Source: Eubacteriales bacterium (lineage in GTDB: Bacteria > Bacillota > Clostridia > Lachnospirales > Lachnospiraceae). Taken from it: a stretch of 64,000 nt of DNA. A program made the translations under genes and the position numbers. This document shows positions 35,601-44,386 of the stretch, in pieces. The stretch covers positions 62,001 to 126,000 of the forward strand of contig JAUNGC010000007.1 in the NCBI GenBank assembly GCA_030524745.1, written 5' to 3'. Under the pieces are notes generated by a model that ran no database searches, was not told the origin of the DNA, and saw only the letters and a list, made by a program, of their open reading frames with translations. Each line of letters opens with the position of its first letter. The stretch's first letter is position 1.

Positions 35601-38600
35601 CGGAAAAGCGGTGGCCCGGATTGCGGATCAGGACGGCGCGGTTCATGACTATGAAAGCGTACAGTCTGCGGCAGATGCAGTGAAAAACGGTGAAATCGCT
35701 CTGAAAGAGGGAGAAGTGCCGGTCATTGTGATGATCGATGATTCTGTGGAAAATGTGACGGTTCCCGGAGGCGTGGAGATGGTTCTGAATCTGAATGGTC
35801 ATACGCTGCAGGGATCTTCGACGGCGATTACCTGCTATGGAAATCTGACCATTCGGGACGAAAAAACGGCGGACGGCACAGAAGGAATGGGAACCGGAAC
35901 GATTACGGGTTATAACACAGCGCTTTACGGCGGCGGCGTGAAGGTGTGCTCCGGCGGCTATGTAAAGCTTGTGAGCGGACAAATCTCGGATTGCAGAACC
36001 CTGGGATCTTCTACCACGGCATATGGCGGGGCCGGCGTCTGCATAGACAACGGCACCTTTGAAATGGCGGGAGGCAGCATCAATCACTGTATAGGCTATA
36101 CCGGGACTGCGGTCTTTGTCAGGGGCGGCGCCGGCGTCTTTCTGATGAACGGAGGCGTGATCGAAAACAACACGGGTTCTTATATCGGAACCGTTTATGT
36201 GGAAAGCGGAACGATGCGGATGACAGGCGGAGAAATCCGGGATAACAATGCGGCCTATGGCGGTGCGGTATCCATGGCGTCCGGCAAGACGATTATCAGT
36301 GGCGGCGCGCTGCGCAACAATACGGCGACCACAAACGGCGGCGCGCTTCGGCTGGCCGGGGGTACCATGCAGCTTTCCGATGTGGAAATCAGCGGCAATA
36401 CCGTAACGGGTGCGAAGAACACGAATCTTATCCAGGCCGCAGGGGGCGGCATCTATCAGGGCGGCGGCACGCTCAATATTTATGAGGGAACCATTATAAA
36501 AGGAAATGAGGCCGGACGGGGCGGCGGCATTTATCAGTACAGCGGAACAGCCAGGATGATCGGCGGTGTTGTGCAGGATAATGACGCCCTGCTGGGAGGC
36601 GGTATCGCGCAGAATCCCCGCTCGACGGCGAGTTTTACGGTTTCCGGCGGCGCGGTATACGGAAACTGCGCCAATGAAAACGCCAGCGGCAACGATATTT
36701 ATTCCGCATATGAGGGAACGGACAGCTATCCGGGAACGAATGTGAGCAATGTGCCCAGGATGACGCTGCCTGCGGCTGTCAAAATGGGAAACCGTGCCTA
36801 TAATGTCTGGAAGGACGATACCTATGAAGGAACCATCCGGGTCGGTGAGACGTTGCTTGACGGCGAATACGTGACCGGACAGATTATAGAGGCTTATGGT
36901 CTGCAGCTTACGGCGGCAAAATACGCGCTGACCGTGCCGGATGATGGCAGCAGCAATCTTTCCGTTCTGGAAGTGACGATTCAGGGAACCGGAGGCGGCA
37001 GTCTGACGGACGGCCAGTTGGACGGGACGTCAATATGGGATAGCTGCAAGGGGCAGGAAAAAACAGCCGACGATTTCCTGACAGAGGGAAAAGCAAAAGA
37101 ATCTGATAAAACTTATCTCTATAATGGAGAAGAATACAACTATATCGAATATGACGGAAAACTTTATGAACGCGCCCAGGCGGTGGAATGGAGTCCGGGA
37201 GACGACAGCGGAGCGGCCAACGGTATTGTTCGTACCTATGATCTTGTTACTTATAAACTGCATAGCGCGGTAAATTATAGCGGTGAGGAACCGGACGGAG
37301 AAGAAGCGGCGGATGGCGAGGTTTGTCTGTACGTGGAAGCGCTTCTGCCCTGTGACAGCGTGGAAGCGGAGTTTGTGCCCTCTGCCAGCAAAATGGATGA
37401 TTATGAGATCCGCGAGATCATGCAGGACGGAAAAATCATGCAGAAGCTGACCGGTTATTGGAAAGTGGCTGCACAGCCCGGAAATTATGAAAGGGATATT
37501 GATATCCGGGTGAAGGGGATGGAAAATGGGGAAACCATGAAGCCCGTGTTTCGTTCCTGGATCGGAGAAAATGCGGAAAATGCCGCTGATCCGGCGCAGT
37601 GCAGCGCCAGAACTCTCACCGTGTCTGCAGCGCCCCGTTACAACGTCGTGCTGCTGCGAAATTCGGAACTTGCCTATACCGGTTATTTTGATCTTGCGAG
37701 CGGACAGGAAGCGAGCGGGGAGGAAGGCGGCGAAAATGTGATTTACGGCACGATGCTGGGTTACGGTATTACGCTGGAATTGTATAACAACAGCAGCGGG
37801 AAGGGAATGAAGGGAATCGAACTCCCGAAGGGAGATATTGAATTTGACGTGACGCTGAGCGGTTCCCTATATATGAACGGAACGCAGATCACGGATGAAA
37901 ACGGCGAACCGGTATTCTCCGCGCCTTATGTATGGGCCTATAAGGAGAACGAGAATACTTCTTACGGCGCCAATATCGGGAATACGGCCTATGATTTCCG
38001 TATGAACTGGAACGACGTGGATGATGTGGAAAAAACCACCCAATACGCTTATGACGCGGCTCCTTTTAACAGCGGTGATAATGCTTATAGCTGCTATAGC
38101 GGCGGTGTGTGGAGCGCCTCTGCGCTGCCGGCGGGGGCTGAGGATACCCGGATGACCATGCACTTTACTGTTTCCGGCTATTCCTTTGATTTTACCGGAT
38201 CGGCCGCGCCCAGTCAGGCTTCGGATAAAGTGGCCAATGCGCTGTTTTCACCGGCGCAGATTAAGCCTTTTTCGGCGGGGTATGTGCAGGTGATTTTCCC
38301 TGTTGATTCGGAACTTGCCGGAGAACAGACCGGATTTCTGGAAATAAACATGGACAGCATGGTGTCGGATCTGAAGGCATCCGGTATGTCCGGACAGGCT
38401 CCGGAGAGCACGGAAGACGGCATGGATGTGATGCAGGAATATTTCGGGTATGAGACATACCGGGAGCATGCGGTAAATGAAATGCAGTATGCGGATAACT
38501 ATTTGAAATTCACGACAGGGCTTTATATCAGGCGCGGCGGCAACGGAGATGTGCTGCAAAAGACGAATTATTTCAATAAAGCGGATAATACGGCTCTTTC

Positions 38601-41600
38601 AAAGGACAGCGGAACCGGTTCGACGCCGATCCAATCCCAGGTATATATCGGCGCCACGGTGAGTTATGGCAGCGAACAATTCGATACTTTGGATGAAACG
38701 AACAAACATTATAATGAGAATTACAATCCGCAGAAGGATAACCAACTGGAATATAATTATCTGACGGCGTTCAATCTGTTGCAGAAATTTGATGCGGATG
38801 CTTATAAGCCTGTTTATACGGATCCTGTGGTGGATAAAATGTTTGAACTGGGAAGTCAGTCCAATGTGATAAATGGCGGGGCATTCCGTATTACCACCAC
38901 GGAAACGAAAACCACGTGGGACAGCACGTCTCCTTATACGACGGAGAGTTATAAGCTGACGATCCTCTATGCGGCCAAAACGGACGGTACGAACTGGGCG
39001 AAAGGAGAGGCCAGGCAGCAACTGGGCGGCGAGGCGGATATGGACGCCCATAAGGAGGAGGATCTGGTTTATTTTACCAGCTTACAGGAGTTGGAGAACT
39101 ATTTTGGGTATGATGAAAACGGTGAGCCGCTGGGAAGATGCGTGGGAATTCTTTATGAATTCCGCGATTGCTGTATCCGCACCGGAAGAAGCGTTTCCGC
39201 AAACGCTAAAATGCAGGTGACGGATGAATTTGAGCGGACAGGCGGCACCTATTGTACCACCAATGACGTCCGGGGCTGGTCCACATACCGGCCGACCTTC
39301 AAGCAGTATTACAGCGCAAACGGCAATAAGATTCCGTCGGATATTTTGTACCAGCGTTCCTGGCTGGAAATAACCGGGGAAAACCGGAACGGCGTAACCT
39401 CATATGGCGCCGGAAACGGAGAACTTCCCGGAAATTACAGAAACGGAGGACTGGATGCAACGCTGATCGGTCAGTATATCGAATATTACGAAGACGGCTA
39501 TGTGAAGACGGAATATGAAAAGGGAAATAAAGTAAACGGTACGCATACAGGATGGTACGCCGGAAACACGCTTCTGCTTTATACCCTGACCAGCGAAATC
39601 AGCATTCAGAATACGGATATTCTGGAAGGCTCCAATCGTCCGAAAGAATATTACAATGTCAGCAGGGGCGAGCGGACGGCAAACTTTGCGATTCAGCCCA
39701 GACTCTGGATCGCCAGCGAGGCCAAGGACCATGAACTGGTTTCCAACGGATCTCAGGCGACGGATGTGGAAATCCGGCTGGAATTGCCGGCGGGACTGCA
39801 TTACTGGCCCGGAAGTATCAGTTTTGCTTACGGAGCGGAAGGATGCGAATATGAGGACGGGGATCTTTCCTGGGATGTGATTGTGGAGAGCGAACCGGAC
39901 GACGAAACGGATAACAGCAAAGGGACGGTGCTCATCCTGCGGACTACGGTGTCGGATATTGAAAAAGGACTTCCGGATATTCATTATACCTGTACCATCG
40001 GAACGCCGGGCATTGCGGAGGAACTGGATGTAAAAAGCAATACGGCTCTTGTGACAAAGGTAGGAATCAGCACGGTCTATGAGGAAAGGAATCAACTGGC
40101 GGCGTCGTCGAAGACGGCGCAGGTGGCGATTACGCCCATCAGAGAGCGGGATGAAAATATTTATAAAACGGTGGACAGGACGTTGGTGGAACTGGGGGAT
40201 GACCTGGTATATTATTTGCACTATATAAACCACTCGTTAGATCCAACCGATATCGAACTGTGCGATGTGCTTCCGTATAACGGAGACGGCAGAAACACGG
40301 AGTTTGGCGGGGCTTATCGTGTGACCGGACTGGAACTCGAGTTTGAGGATGAGGAAAGCTATTTGAGTTTTACCGACCAGGCGGGCAACGGCGTTTTGAA
40401 GTATCGGGATGGTATTGCGTATACCAGCGACAGCGCCGGTCAGAAGAAAGTGCTGGATGATGCGAAGAATTCCGGAGAGGGATGGAGTAAAATTGGCGTT
40501 TTGGAGACGGTTCCCGGCGACGAATCGGCGCAGAAGAAGTGGATTGTGCGATTTGATCCGGAGGCGGTTTCCATAGAACAAAAGGCAAAGTCGGATACGG
40601 CCAATGCGCTGTATGCAGTCATACCGCAGATAGCGGCGAACAGATCTGTGGTGATGAAGGTGGTGCTGTCTCCCATGGGAACGGATAACCGGTTGCTGAA
40701 GGATATAGACAATAAGAGTGTGCAGTCCGGGGATAACAGCTACTGGAATAACTTTTTCTACCGGCCGTATACATCGGAACAAAATACAATCGCGGCTGTA
40801 ACCAGCAGTTCTGTGTTTATCAAAACCGTGTCCCGTTCGATCAGCGGTATTGTCTGGATGGACCGGGATAAGGACGGCAATTATGTGGCGGGAACGACAT
40901 CCTATGAGAGCGTGGATCAGCCCCTTGGCGGTATCGACGTTTACCTGTACAGCATGGATGCGCCGGACGGCGGGTACATCACGGATAACGGTGATGGAAC
41001 CTGGACGCAGGATGGCGTTACGCTGGGCGCAAAAACGATAGAGGGCGTGATTTACTATCCCGTGGCGGATGTGCTGGGGAATCTGGTTGGCAATATTATC
41101 ACGAAAGAAGATGGAAGATACAGCTTTGACAATCTGGCTGCAGGCAATTACTACGTGATATTCCAGGATGATGGCGGCGACTATCAGGCGTTTTCCGAAC
41201 CTGAAAAGCCGTTGCCTTTTGAAAAACTCAGCGTGACGCCGGTGCGCTATAGCGGTATGGAAAGGCTGATCGGAGGGGAAACGGATAAAGCCTGGCCGTT
41301 GTATTTAAATGAAGATGGTTCCATGGCGGAAGATTCCCAGGCGGGAGCGGCGTCCCTGTCAGGCGCGGTGATCGATGTGAGGCGCAGGGGAATCCAGCTT
41401 CCCGGTTTGGAAGAGATTCAGCTTGGACACTATATCAGTAATCATTGGAACTGCGGTCTGTATTATACGGATCTGGAAGTGGAAAAGCAATGGCTCGGGA
41501 CGAGAAATGTGCCGGAAGGGGCGAAAGTGGATTTACTCCTCGAAGCGCAGATCAAAACCGACGACGGCATTGTGAAATCCGCATGGCAGGAAGGGGTCTA

Positions 41601-42465
41601 TTGCTTTGAGCAGACGGCGGACGGCGTCACCGCTTTGAAGGACGGTTATGCGCTGGAAAAGGATGCGTACACCATAACGTCTCTGCCGGATGAACTGACC
41701 GTAAACTGGACGCTCAATCGCCGGTATTTGCAGGCGGAAGGAGCCGGCGGCGAAATCTGTTACAACCTGTCGGAATCCGCGGCGATCGTAAAGAACGGCG
41801 TGACCGGACCGCTGAACGGCTATATCATGAAGGTGGAGCAGGAAGACAGCGTCAACGGAGAGGTGAGCCTGCAGGCTCAAAATACAGGTCTGCTTTACAA
41901 CCTGCGGTTGAGGAAGGAGAGCATGACGGACCAGAATCCCGTGGTGCCGAATGCGCAGTTTACAATTTATAAGGACAGCGGATGTACGGAAAAACTGGCC
42001 GTATCCTGCTTTGAAAACGATCAGGTGAGCGGCACAGACGGATATGCGGTTTTTGAGAACCTGGAAGCGGGGACGTATTACATAAAAGAAACGAAAGCGC
42101 CCACCGGCTATCGCCTGAACAGGGGAATTTTTGAGGTCACCGTTTTCTATCAGGCGGCGGCCGGCGGACAGGCGAGCGCAGTGCCCCAGGTGACGGTGAA
42201 GCAGATCACAGATGAGACGACCGGAAAGGCTCTGTCTGAAAGCGAACAAATTCCGGTGCATTACACGGTGACGCCTGATCCAAAGACAGTAGATCCGGCA
42301 GAACCGCCTGCCGTTTACAGCATAGAGTTTACGGTGAGGGACGAGTGTATTTACGAACTGCCCAAAACCGGAGGACTGGGAGTTTTATGGAATATGCTGG
42401 CGGGCATGGCGTTGCTGGCAACAGGCTTCTGGCTGTTTGGCAATAAAAAGAAATATTTTCAATAA
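29659..42465 (+). CDS. giant LPXTG-anchored beta-helix surface adhesin, probable pilus tip protein
   Basis: This 4,268-residue secreted protein has a signal peptide (cleaved near VHA-EE, residues 36-38) and an acidic Gly/Ser/Glu/Pro linker to about residue 155. Four parallel beta-helix modules begin near residues 180, 890, 1277 and 1996. Each opens with a strand ending in a DLNG- or DMNG-type motif (LDLNGYTL, LDLNGHIL, FDMNGYTL, LNLNGHTL) and continues with dozens of GGGIY-type rungs like those of polymorphic membrane proteins. About 1,000 residues of unassigned beta-rich sequence follow. After them come a DUF11-like domain (near 3500), an SdrD B-like domain (ISGIVWMDRDKDGNY, near 3730), Cna-B-like domains and an SpaA-like domain (IKETKAPTGYRLN). 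LPKTG is at residues 4234-4238, then a helix and a basic tail. ATG at 29659 has GAGGG upstream. Adhesion is inferred. Confidence 0.9.
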   Translation: MKKKRTGWIRQATAWIMAMALIINSYSFSGIAKVVHAEETNQNVISDVAGSGESDSGQNGQSDNAASGSEEHPETPEGSQEAPENAGGGQENPSGNPENGGESRPESSEENSEGQPGNAGEGTGAIPPSEQTTESGEEGESWETVLTEEDTEEETTEMQEELLPPAGMMTVLLGADEELTLQQQIDAAEDGVETLVQMTEDCREILTIPDGKIIILDLNGYTLSSVGASGVENGEQDAVTVSGMLTLRDGSQSGGMLSGEGLDSSMRGVAVSSGGSFVLESGTIAGFAVSGNGGGVYVENGGSFEMQGGTIENNKAGRYGGGIFMYNGSAGVFENGTVQNNEAQNGGGLAIHTLSTDVSGFRSENFVIRGNLASVNGGGIYLASMGTRAVIGSCTVEENEAAQNGGGIYLAQSGTCVIDGAAILKNTSRGSGGGLCFAATGSACEIVRGTIGENRSDSLGGGISFALGSQVVMSGGEIRGNIAGAGGGIHLLTNTTYRSSFQMSGGRIGENMTEDSGSLGGGIYVNGSYAQITMLGDAVIEENSAVGNGGGIYMYTYNTFTMEGGTLCKNSAQGHGGGIFLHDGGKMTMSGGEIGENMSGGNGGGIYGSRTAITVSNAVISDNRSSGSGGGIFSSLGVVTLGEETQICRNEATTSGGGIYDGNGTVNLRGNVQVFENTTGGNGGGVWATTLNMESGIIRDNRAKEGAGLATCGGTISGGEILRNDATAGSGGGIFNVLGTLSIADVYIAENTAAENGGGIYIGRGGVEMDGGIITKNTANAGGGVMGSQLMNGFWQNGGLLYGNTARIKNGGSDFCFTKVSTKNEVFLRPANEVEIDGISRGNAWYFENEKTYVTDTAVEYDGSTAAGTYSYTFLPGGRDDAVASVDGTTYASVQEAVDSLRGDFSGKTVLMLQDSRENVVIPENTKVSLDLNGHILRGQGSSVLTVEETAELTILDATEEKNGQITGGVGSANPYSSGTETVGGGLFVKGTAALESGTIVNNRADYGGGVYVGGSGVFMLRKDGVITQNTGEGVCVNYNEGEGGAGSFLMTGGEISENTGGVLMGAANAVFTMDEGADGNSGLITANTRSNNAYGGGVLLYGGTMRLKAGAITGNQSTYGGGIYIGRTEAADFYMSGGLIAENTANAGGGIYVLKESGCTFEISGGSITHNMAEIGEGGGIYFANSTAQLQRNAVIGGLVYDNKSAGLARDIFVGNLYQINILKAADMGLEDYDCWYEAGAAEYLTEEIVKTQNRVFYLTAAQNPFAADGAARIGDTYYETIQKAVDAAGQGDIIYLLKDHTESVIVEKDIIFDMNGYTLTGSGTNIFRVLSGSLTLRDTQDQPDAKPDSEGGVLTMQAGKSSGRAVYVSSGGAFSMESGTLTGFKGVEYGGAVCLEANTSFTMSGGSIEYNEASFGGAVASRNIGAAGPVTVHMSGGVVKENYAKYGGGFWLQFTRTGVENVLEFTGGELANNEATGHGGAIYVEAAASEADQSCLTLGGKGTTMLISGNKAGIYGGGIFTTQVGRVNLMDGVEMAENTASYYGGAYIYNDLNTGKTVEMTGGIIRGNRATVGNGGGALFRNIVHISGGEIYENAAAASGGGLVIDGSEVVISGDTVIRNNTAASGAGLSVAAAQSFVMEENPEIRENKASGNGGGLLLNSCAEVCISGGIIENNSAGSYGGGLGFALAAVLPDVALEGVQIRNNAAEAGGGIYINPTKAASVEIKNSTVIAGNTTDGPGGGLYNRGSTVKLSGGEICDNISASYGGGVYLLTGEFRMEGGTIQDNTAFHATGGGGGIYAGNLAEIDISGGSICGNKAVNGGGIFSTTSSTINMSGGSMVQNTATASGGGVYLQNEALKMTMTGGVISNNTAGSYGGGIYMGLNRTSLALKKDAESGKTGQLYDNRAKAGQDIYALVSTSATAVNSLELIAASEMFGADEGRQGIGWYDESQNTVTTGEISYVPRILRTYPLTLRYKTSGKAVARIADQDGAVHDYESVQSAADAVKNGEIALKEGEVPVIVMIDDSVENVTVPGGVEMVLNLNGHTLQGSSTAITCYGNLTIRDEKTADGTEGMGTGTITGYNTALYGGGVKVCSGGYVKLVSGQISDCRTLGSSTTAYGGAGVCIDNGTFEMAGGSINHCIGYTGTAVFVRGGAGVFLMNGGVIENNTGSYIGTVYVESGTMRMTGGEIRDNNAAYGGAVSMASGKTIISGGALRNNTATTNGGALRLAGGTMQLSDVEISGNTVTGAKNTNLIQAAGGGIYQGGGTLNIYEGTIIKGNEAGRGGGIYQYSGTARMIGGVVQDNDALLGGGIAQNPRSTASFTVSGGAVYGNCANENASGNDIYSAYEGTDSYPGTNVSNVPRMTLPAAVKMGNRAYNVWKDDTYEGTIRVGETLLDGEYVTGQIIEAYGLQLTAAKYALTVPDDGSSNLSVLEVTIQGTGGGSLTDGQLDGTSIWDSCKGQEKTADDFLTEGKAKESDKTYLYNGEEYNYIEYDGKLYERAQAVEWSPGDDSGAANGIVRTYDLVTYKLHSAVNYSGEEPDGEEAADGEVCLYVEALLPCDSVEAEFVPSASKMDDYEIREIMQDGKIMQKLTGYWKVAAQPGNYERDIDIRVKGMENGETMKPVFRSWIGENAENAADPAQCSARTLTVSAAPRYNVVLLRNSELAYTGYFDLASGQEASGEEGGENVIYGTMLGYGITLELYNNSSGKGMKGIELPKGDIEFDVTLSGSLYMNGTQITDENGEPVFSAPYVWAYKENENTSYGANIGNTAYDFRMNWNDVDDVEKTTQYAYDAAPFNSGDNAYSCYSGGVWSASALPAGAEDTRMTMHFTVSGYSFDFTGSAAPSQASDKVANALFSPAQIKPFSAGYVQVIFPVDSELAGEQTGFLEINMDSMVSDLKASGMSGQAPESTEDGMDVMQEYFGYETYREHAVNEMQYADNYLKFTTGLYIRRGGNGDVLQKTNYFNKADNTALSKDSGTGSTPIQSQVYIGATVSYGSEQFDTLDETNKHYNENYNPQKDNQLEYNYLTAFNLLQKFDADAYKPVYTDPVVDKMFELGSQSNVINGGAFRITTTETKTTWDSTSPYTTESYKLTILYAAKTDGTNWAKGEARQQLGGEADMDAHKEEDLVYFTSLQELENYFGYDENGEPLGRCVGILYEFRDCCIRTGRSVSANAKMQVTDEFERTGGTYCTTNDVRGWSTYRPTFKQYYSANGNKIPSDILYQRSWLEITGENRNGVTSYGAGNGELPGNYRNGGLDATLIGQYIEYYEDGYVKTEYEKGNKVNGTHTGWYAGNTLLLYTLTSEISIQNTDILEGSNRPKEYYNVSRGERTANFAIQPRLWIASEAKDHELVSNGSQATDVEIRLELPAGLHYWPGSISFAYGAEGCEYEDGDLSWDVIVESEPDDETDNSKGTVLILRTTVSDIEKGLPDIHYTCTIGTPGIAEELDVKSNTALVTKVGISTVYEERNQLAASSKTAQVAITPIRERDENIYKTVDRTLVELGDDLVYYLHYINHSLDPTDIELCDVLPYNGDGRNTEFGGAYRVTGLELEFEDEESYLSFTDQAGNGVLKYRDGIAYTSDSAGQKKVLDDAKNSGEGWSKIGVLETVPGDESAQKKWIVRFDPEAVSIEQKAKSDTANALYAVIPQIAANRSVVMKVVLSPMGTDNRLLKDIDNKSVQSGDNSYWNNFFYRPYTSEQNTIAAVTSSSVFIKTVSRSISGIVWMDRDKDGNYVAGTTSYESVDQPLGGIDVYLYSMDAPDGGYITDNGDGTWTQDGVTLGAKTIEGVIYYPVADVLGNLVGNIITKEDGRYSFDNLAAGNYYVIFQDDGGDYQAFSEPEKPLPFEKLSVTPVRYSGMERLIGGETDKAWPLYLNEDGSMAEDSQAGAASLSGAVIDVRRRGIQLPGLEEIQLGHYISNHWNCGLYYTDLEVEKQWLGTRNVPEGAKVDLLLEAQIKTDDGIVKSAWQEGVYCFEQTADGVTALKDGYALEKDAYTITSLPDELTVNWTLNRRYLQAEGAGGEICYNLSESAAIVKNGVTGPLNGYIMKVEQEDSVNGEVSLQAQNTGLLYNLRLRKESMTDQNPVVPNAQFTIYKDSGCTEKLAVSCFENDQVSGTDGYAVFENLEAGTYYIKETKAPTGYRLNRGIFEVTVFYQAAAGGQASAVPQVTVKQITDETTGKALSESEQIPVHYTVTPDPKTVDPAEPPAVYSIEFTVRDECIYELPKTGGLGVLWNMLAGMALLATGFWLFGNKKKYFQ

Positions 42466-42496
42466 ATTCCATAGGGGAAAGGGAACAGAGAAAACA

Positions 42497-42510
42497 GCCG
42501 GACGTCCGGC
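42497..42510. promoter_or_regulatory. 14-bp perfect palindrome before the backbone pilin
   Basis: GCCGGACGTCCGGC lies in the 69-bp gap between the adhesin and pilin genes. It has no T tract. It could be an mRNA processing or stability hairpin that raises pilin output over the giant gene. Confidence 0.35.
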
Positions 42511-42534
42511 CACACAAAAGAAAGGGAAAATGAC

Positions 42535-44370
42535 ATGAAAAAAATGTGGAAAAAAGTAATATCCTTTGCGGCGGCGGCAACGCTGCTGCTGGGAATGACC
42601 AAAACCGCCCAGGCGGCGGCGCTTACGACTTCAGGCACGGCGCCGGATCCGGCAAAGCCGGCTTATGAAACGGTGACCAGCGCCGCCGGGGTGACGATCA
42701 GCAACGTAAAGAACATTCCTGAAAAATCGGAAGGCGTGGAAGAGGACATAAGCTTTACAACTTATCAGGTCGTTTATGCGGTATACGACAAAGACGCCAA
42801 TGCGCTGGAATACCATCTGACGGATTGGGCCAGGAGCGCGCTGGTAGACGGGCAGGCGGCGCCGGAGAGCGGGAAGTATGCAACGGAAGAGGCTGCCTTA
42901 GAGGCCTTAAGCGGGATTACCACCACGGGAAAGACGGATGCACAAAGCGCCGAAGCGGCGTTGGAGAGCAGCGGCATTGTAAATCTTCTGGCCGCATATG
43001 CGGACAAGGTCGTTTATAACGCCGCGTGGACAAGACAGGACGATACCGCGACAGCTTCCCTGCCTGTGGGATCCTATCTGGTTATGCCGGTCTGTAACGG
43101 AATGTCCTTTTTGAACATGCTGGTGAGCGTGGACGTTTCCGGTACGGAGAAAACAGGGACCGGCGATTGGGAACTGACGGCTCACAATGCAAGCTTAAAA
43201 GGCCGGCCGCTGGATATTGATAAGAAGATCGTACAGACAGCGGCGGACGGATCGGAGATTTTGGCGGATACCGAATCCGCAGGAATCGGCGATACGGTAA
43301 ACTATAAGATTACGGCTGATGTACCGAGGTTTCCCGCTAACGCTGTAAAAACAACCTTTAAGGTAGTTGATACGCCTGTAAATCTGAGCATTGATACGGC
43401 ATCGGTGGCTGTAAAGGGCGTCAAAGCGGACGGCACAAAAGAAAATCTGGTGAAGGATAGCGCATATGTTCTGAATCCGGCGGGCAGTGAGAGCGATCAT
43501 AACAGCGGTAAGCTGGTGGTGGATTTTTCCGACTTCTATTTGAGCGGGTTTTATGATGCTGCTGCCGACAGCTATCCTTATGATTCTGTGGAAATCACTT
43601 ACAGCGCAAAAGTGTTGCTCTCCGCGGAAATGGGAACGGATGAGAATAAGAATACCGCTGTGTTAGTGTACGACAAAGATCCTTATACGGAAAGCGATTA
43701 TGAAATAGAGTCTCCTGTTCCGAAGGTATATACCTATGGACTTGTGCTCACAAAGCGGGCGGAGGCGACGGACAACGGGGACGGAACCGTGACGCCCGGC
43801 AAGACGCTGGCAAATGCGGAATTCCGGATTAAAAAAGTGAACGATGACGGGACGGAAAAGGAAGCGCTTTGGTGCGAATGGGATGCGGTAAATTCCATGT
43901 ACGTGGTGTATGACGGAACAGCGGAACAGGAACCGGACGATCTTACGCAGAACCTGGCGACAGGTCAGGACGGAACCGTCACGATAAAAGGCCTGGATGC
44001 GGAGCGGAAATATGTGCTGGAAGAGGTAAAAGCGCCCTCCGGTTATTCCTTAAATAAGGACAGGATAAGCATTGTGATCCATGCGCAGAAAAACGGCGAG
44101 GCAGTAAAGGAAATCCAGAGCGTGGACAGCTTTGATAAGGATGGTAACAAGCTGACGGCAGATTCCGAGTATAGCTGGAGCGCGGCGGGAATCAGCGCCG
44201 ATCATAGCGCAATGGTATCCTTAAGCCTTACGGATACCCGTCTGTTCTCCCTGCCTGCAACCGGCGGTCTGGGAATCGTTTTGTTCACCATCGGCGGAGC
44301 CGGACTTCTGTTGCTTGCGGCGGTGCTGCTCCTATATGGGAAAAAGCGCTTTTTTCCCGAAACAAAGTGA
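42535..44370 (+). CDS. backbone pilin with isopeptide-forming (SpaH/EbpB-like) domains, LPXTG-anchored
   Basis: This 611-residue protein has a signal peptide (MKKMWKKVISFAAAATLLLG, cleaved near AQA-AA). An N-terminal pilin domain is followed by a fimbrial isopeptide-type domain (KGRPLDIDKKIVQTAADGSE to about residue 400). A final Cna-B-like domain has the E-box sequence YVLEEVKAPSGY at 493-504, the source of the catalytic Glu in isopeptide bonds. The sorting signal LPATG is at 573-577, then a hydrophobic helix and basic tail. It is the likely main subunit polymerised by the downstream sortase. A pilin-motif lysine may lie in HNASLKGRP, but no YPKN motif is present. A purine-rich site (AAGAAAGGGAAAA) precedes the ATG. 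Confidence 0.88.
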   Translation: MKKMWKKVISFAAAATLLLGMTKTAQAAALTTSGTAPDPAKPAYETVTSAAGVTISNVKNIPEKSEGVEEDISFTTYQVVYAVYDKDANALEYHLTDWARSALVDGQAAPESGKYATEEAALEALSGITTTGKTDAQSAEAALESSGIVNLLAAYADKVVYNAAWTRQDDTATASLPVGSYLVMPVCNGMSFLNMLVSVDVSGTEKTGTGDWELTAHNASLKGRPLDIDKKIVQTAADGSEILADTESAGIGDTVNYKITADVPRFPANAVKTTFKVVDTPVNLSIDTASVAVKGVKADGTKENLVKDSAYVLNPAGSESDHNSGKLVVDFSDFYLSGFYDAAADSYPYDSVEITYSAKVLLSAEMGTDENKNTAVLVYDKDPYTESDYEIESPVPKVYTYGLVLTKRAEATDNGDGTVTPGKTLANAEFRIKKVNDDGTEKEALWCEWDAVNSMYVVYDGTAEQEPDDLTQNLATGQDGTVTIKGLDAERKYVLEEVKAPSGYSLNKDRISIVIHAQKNGEAVKEIQSVDSFDKDGNKLTADSEYSWSAAGISADHSAMVSLSLTDTRLFSLPATGGLGIVLFTIGGAGLLLLAAVLLLYGKKRFFPETK

Positions 44371-44386
44371 CGGAAAGTGAAGGCAG

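Noticed and set aside
30142-36087. Many minus-strand frames in the adhesin repeats
   Set aside because: Open frames come from the repeated Gly-Gly-Gly coding pattern on the other strand.
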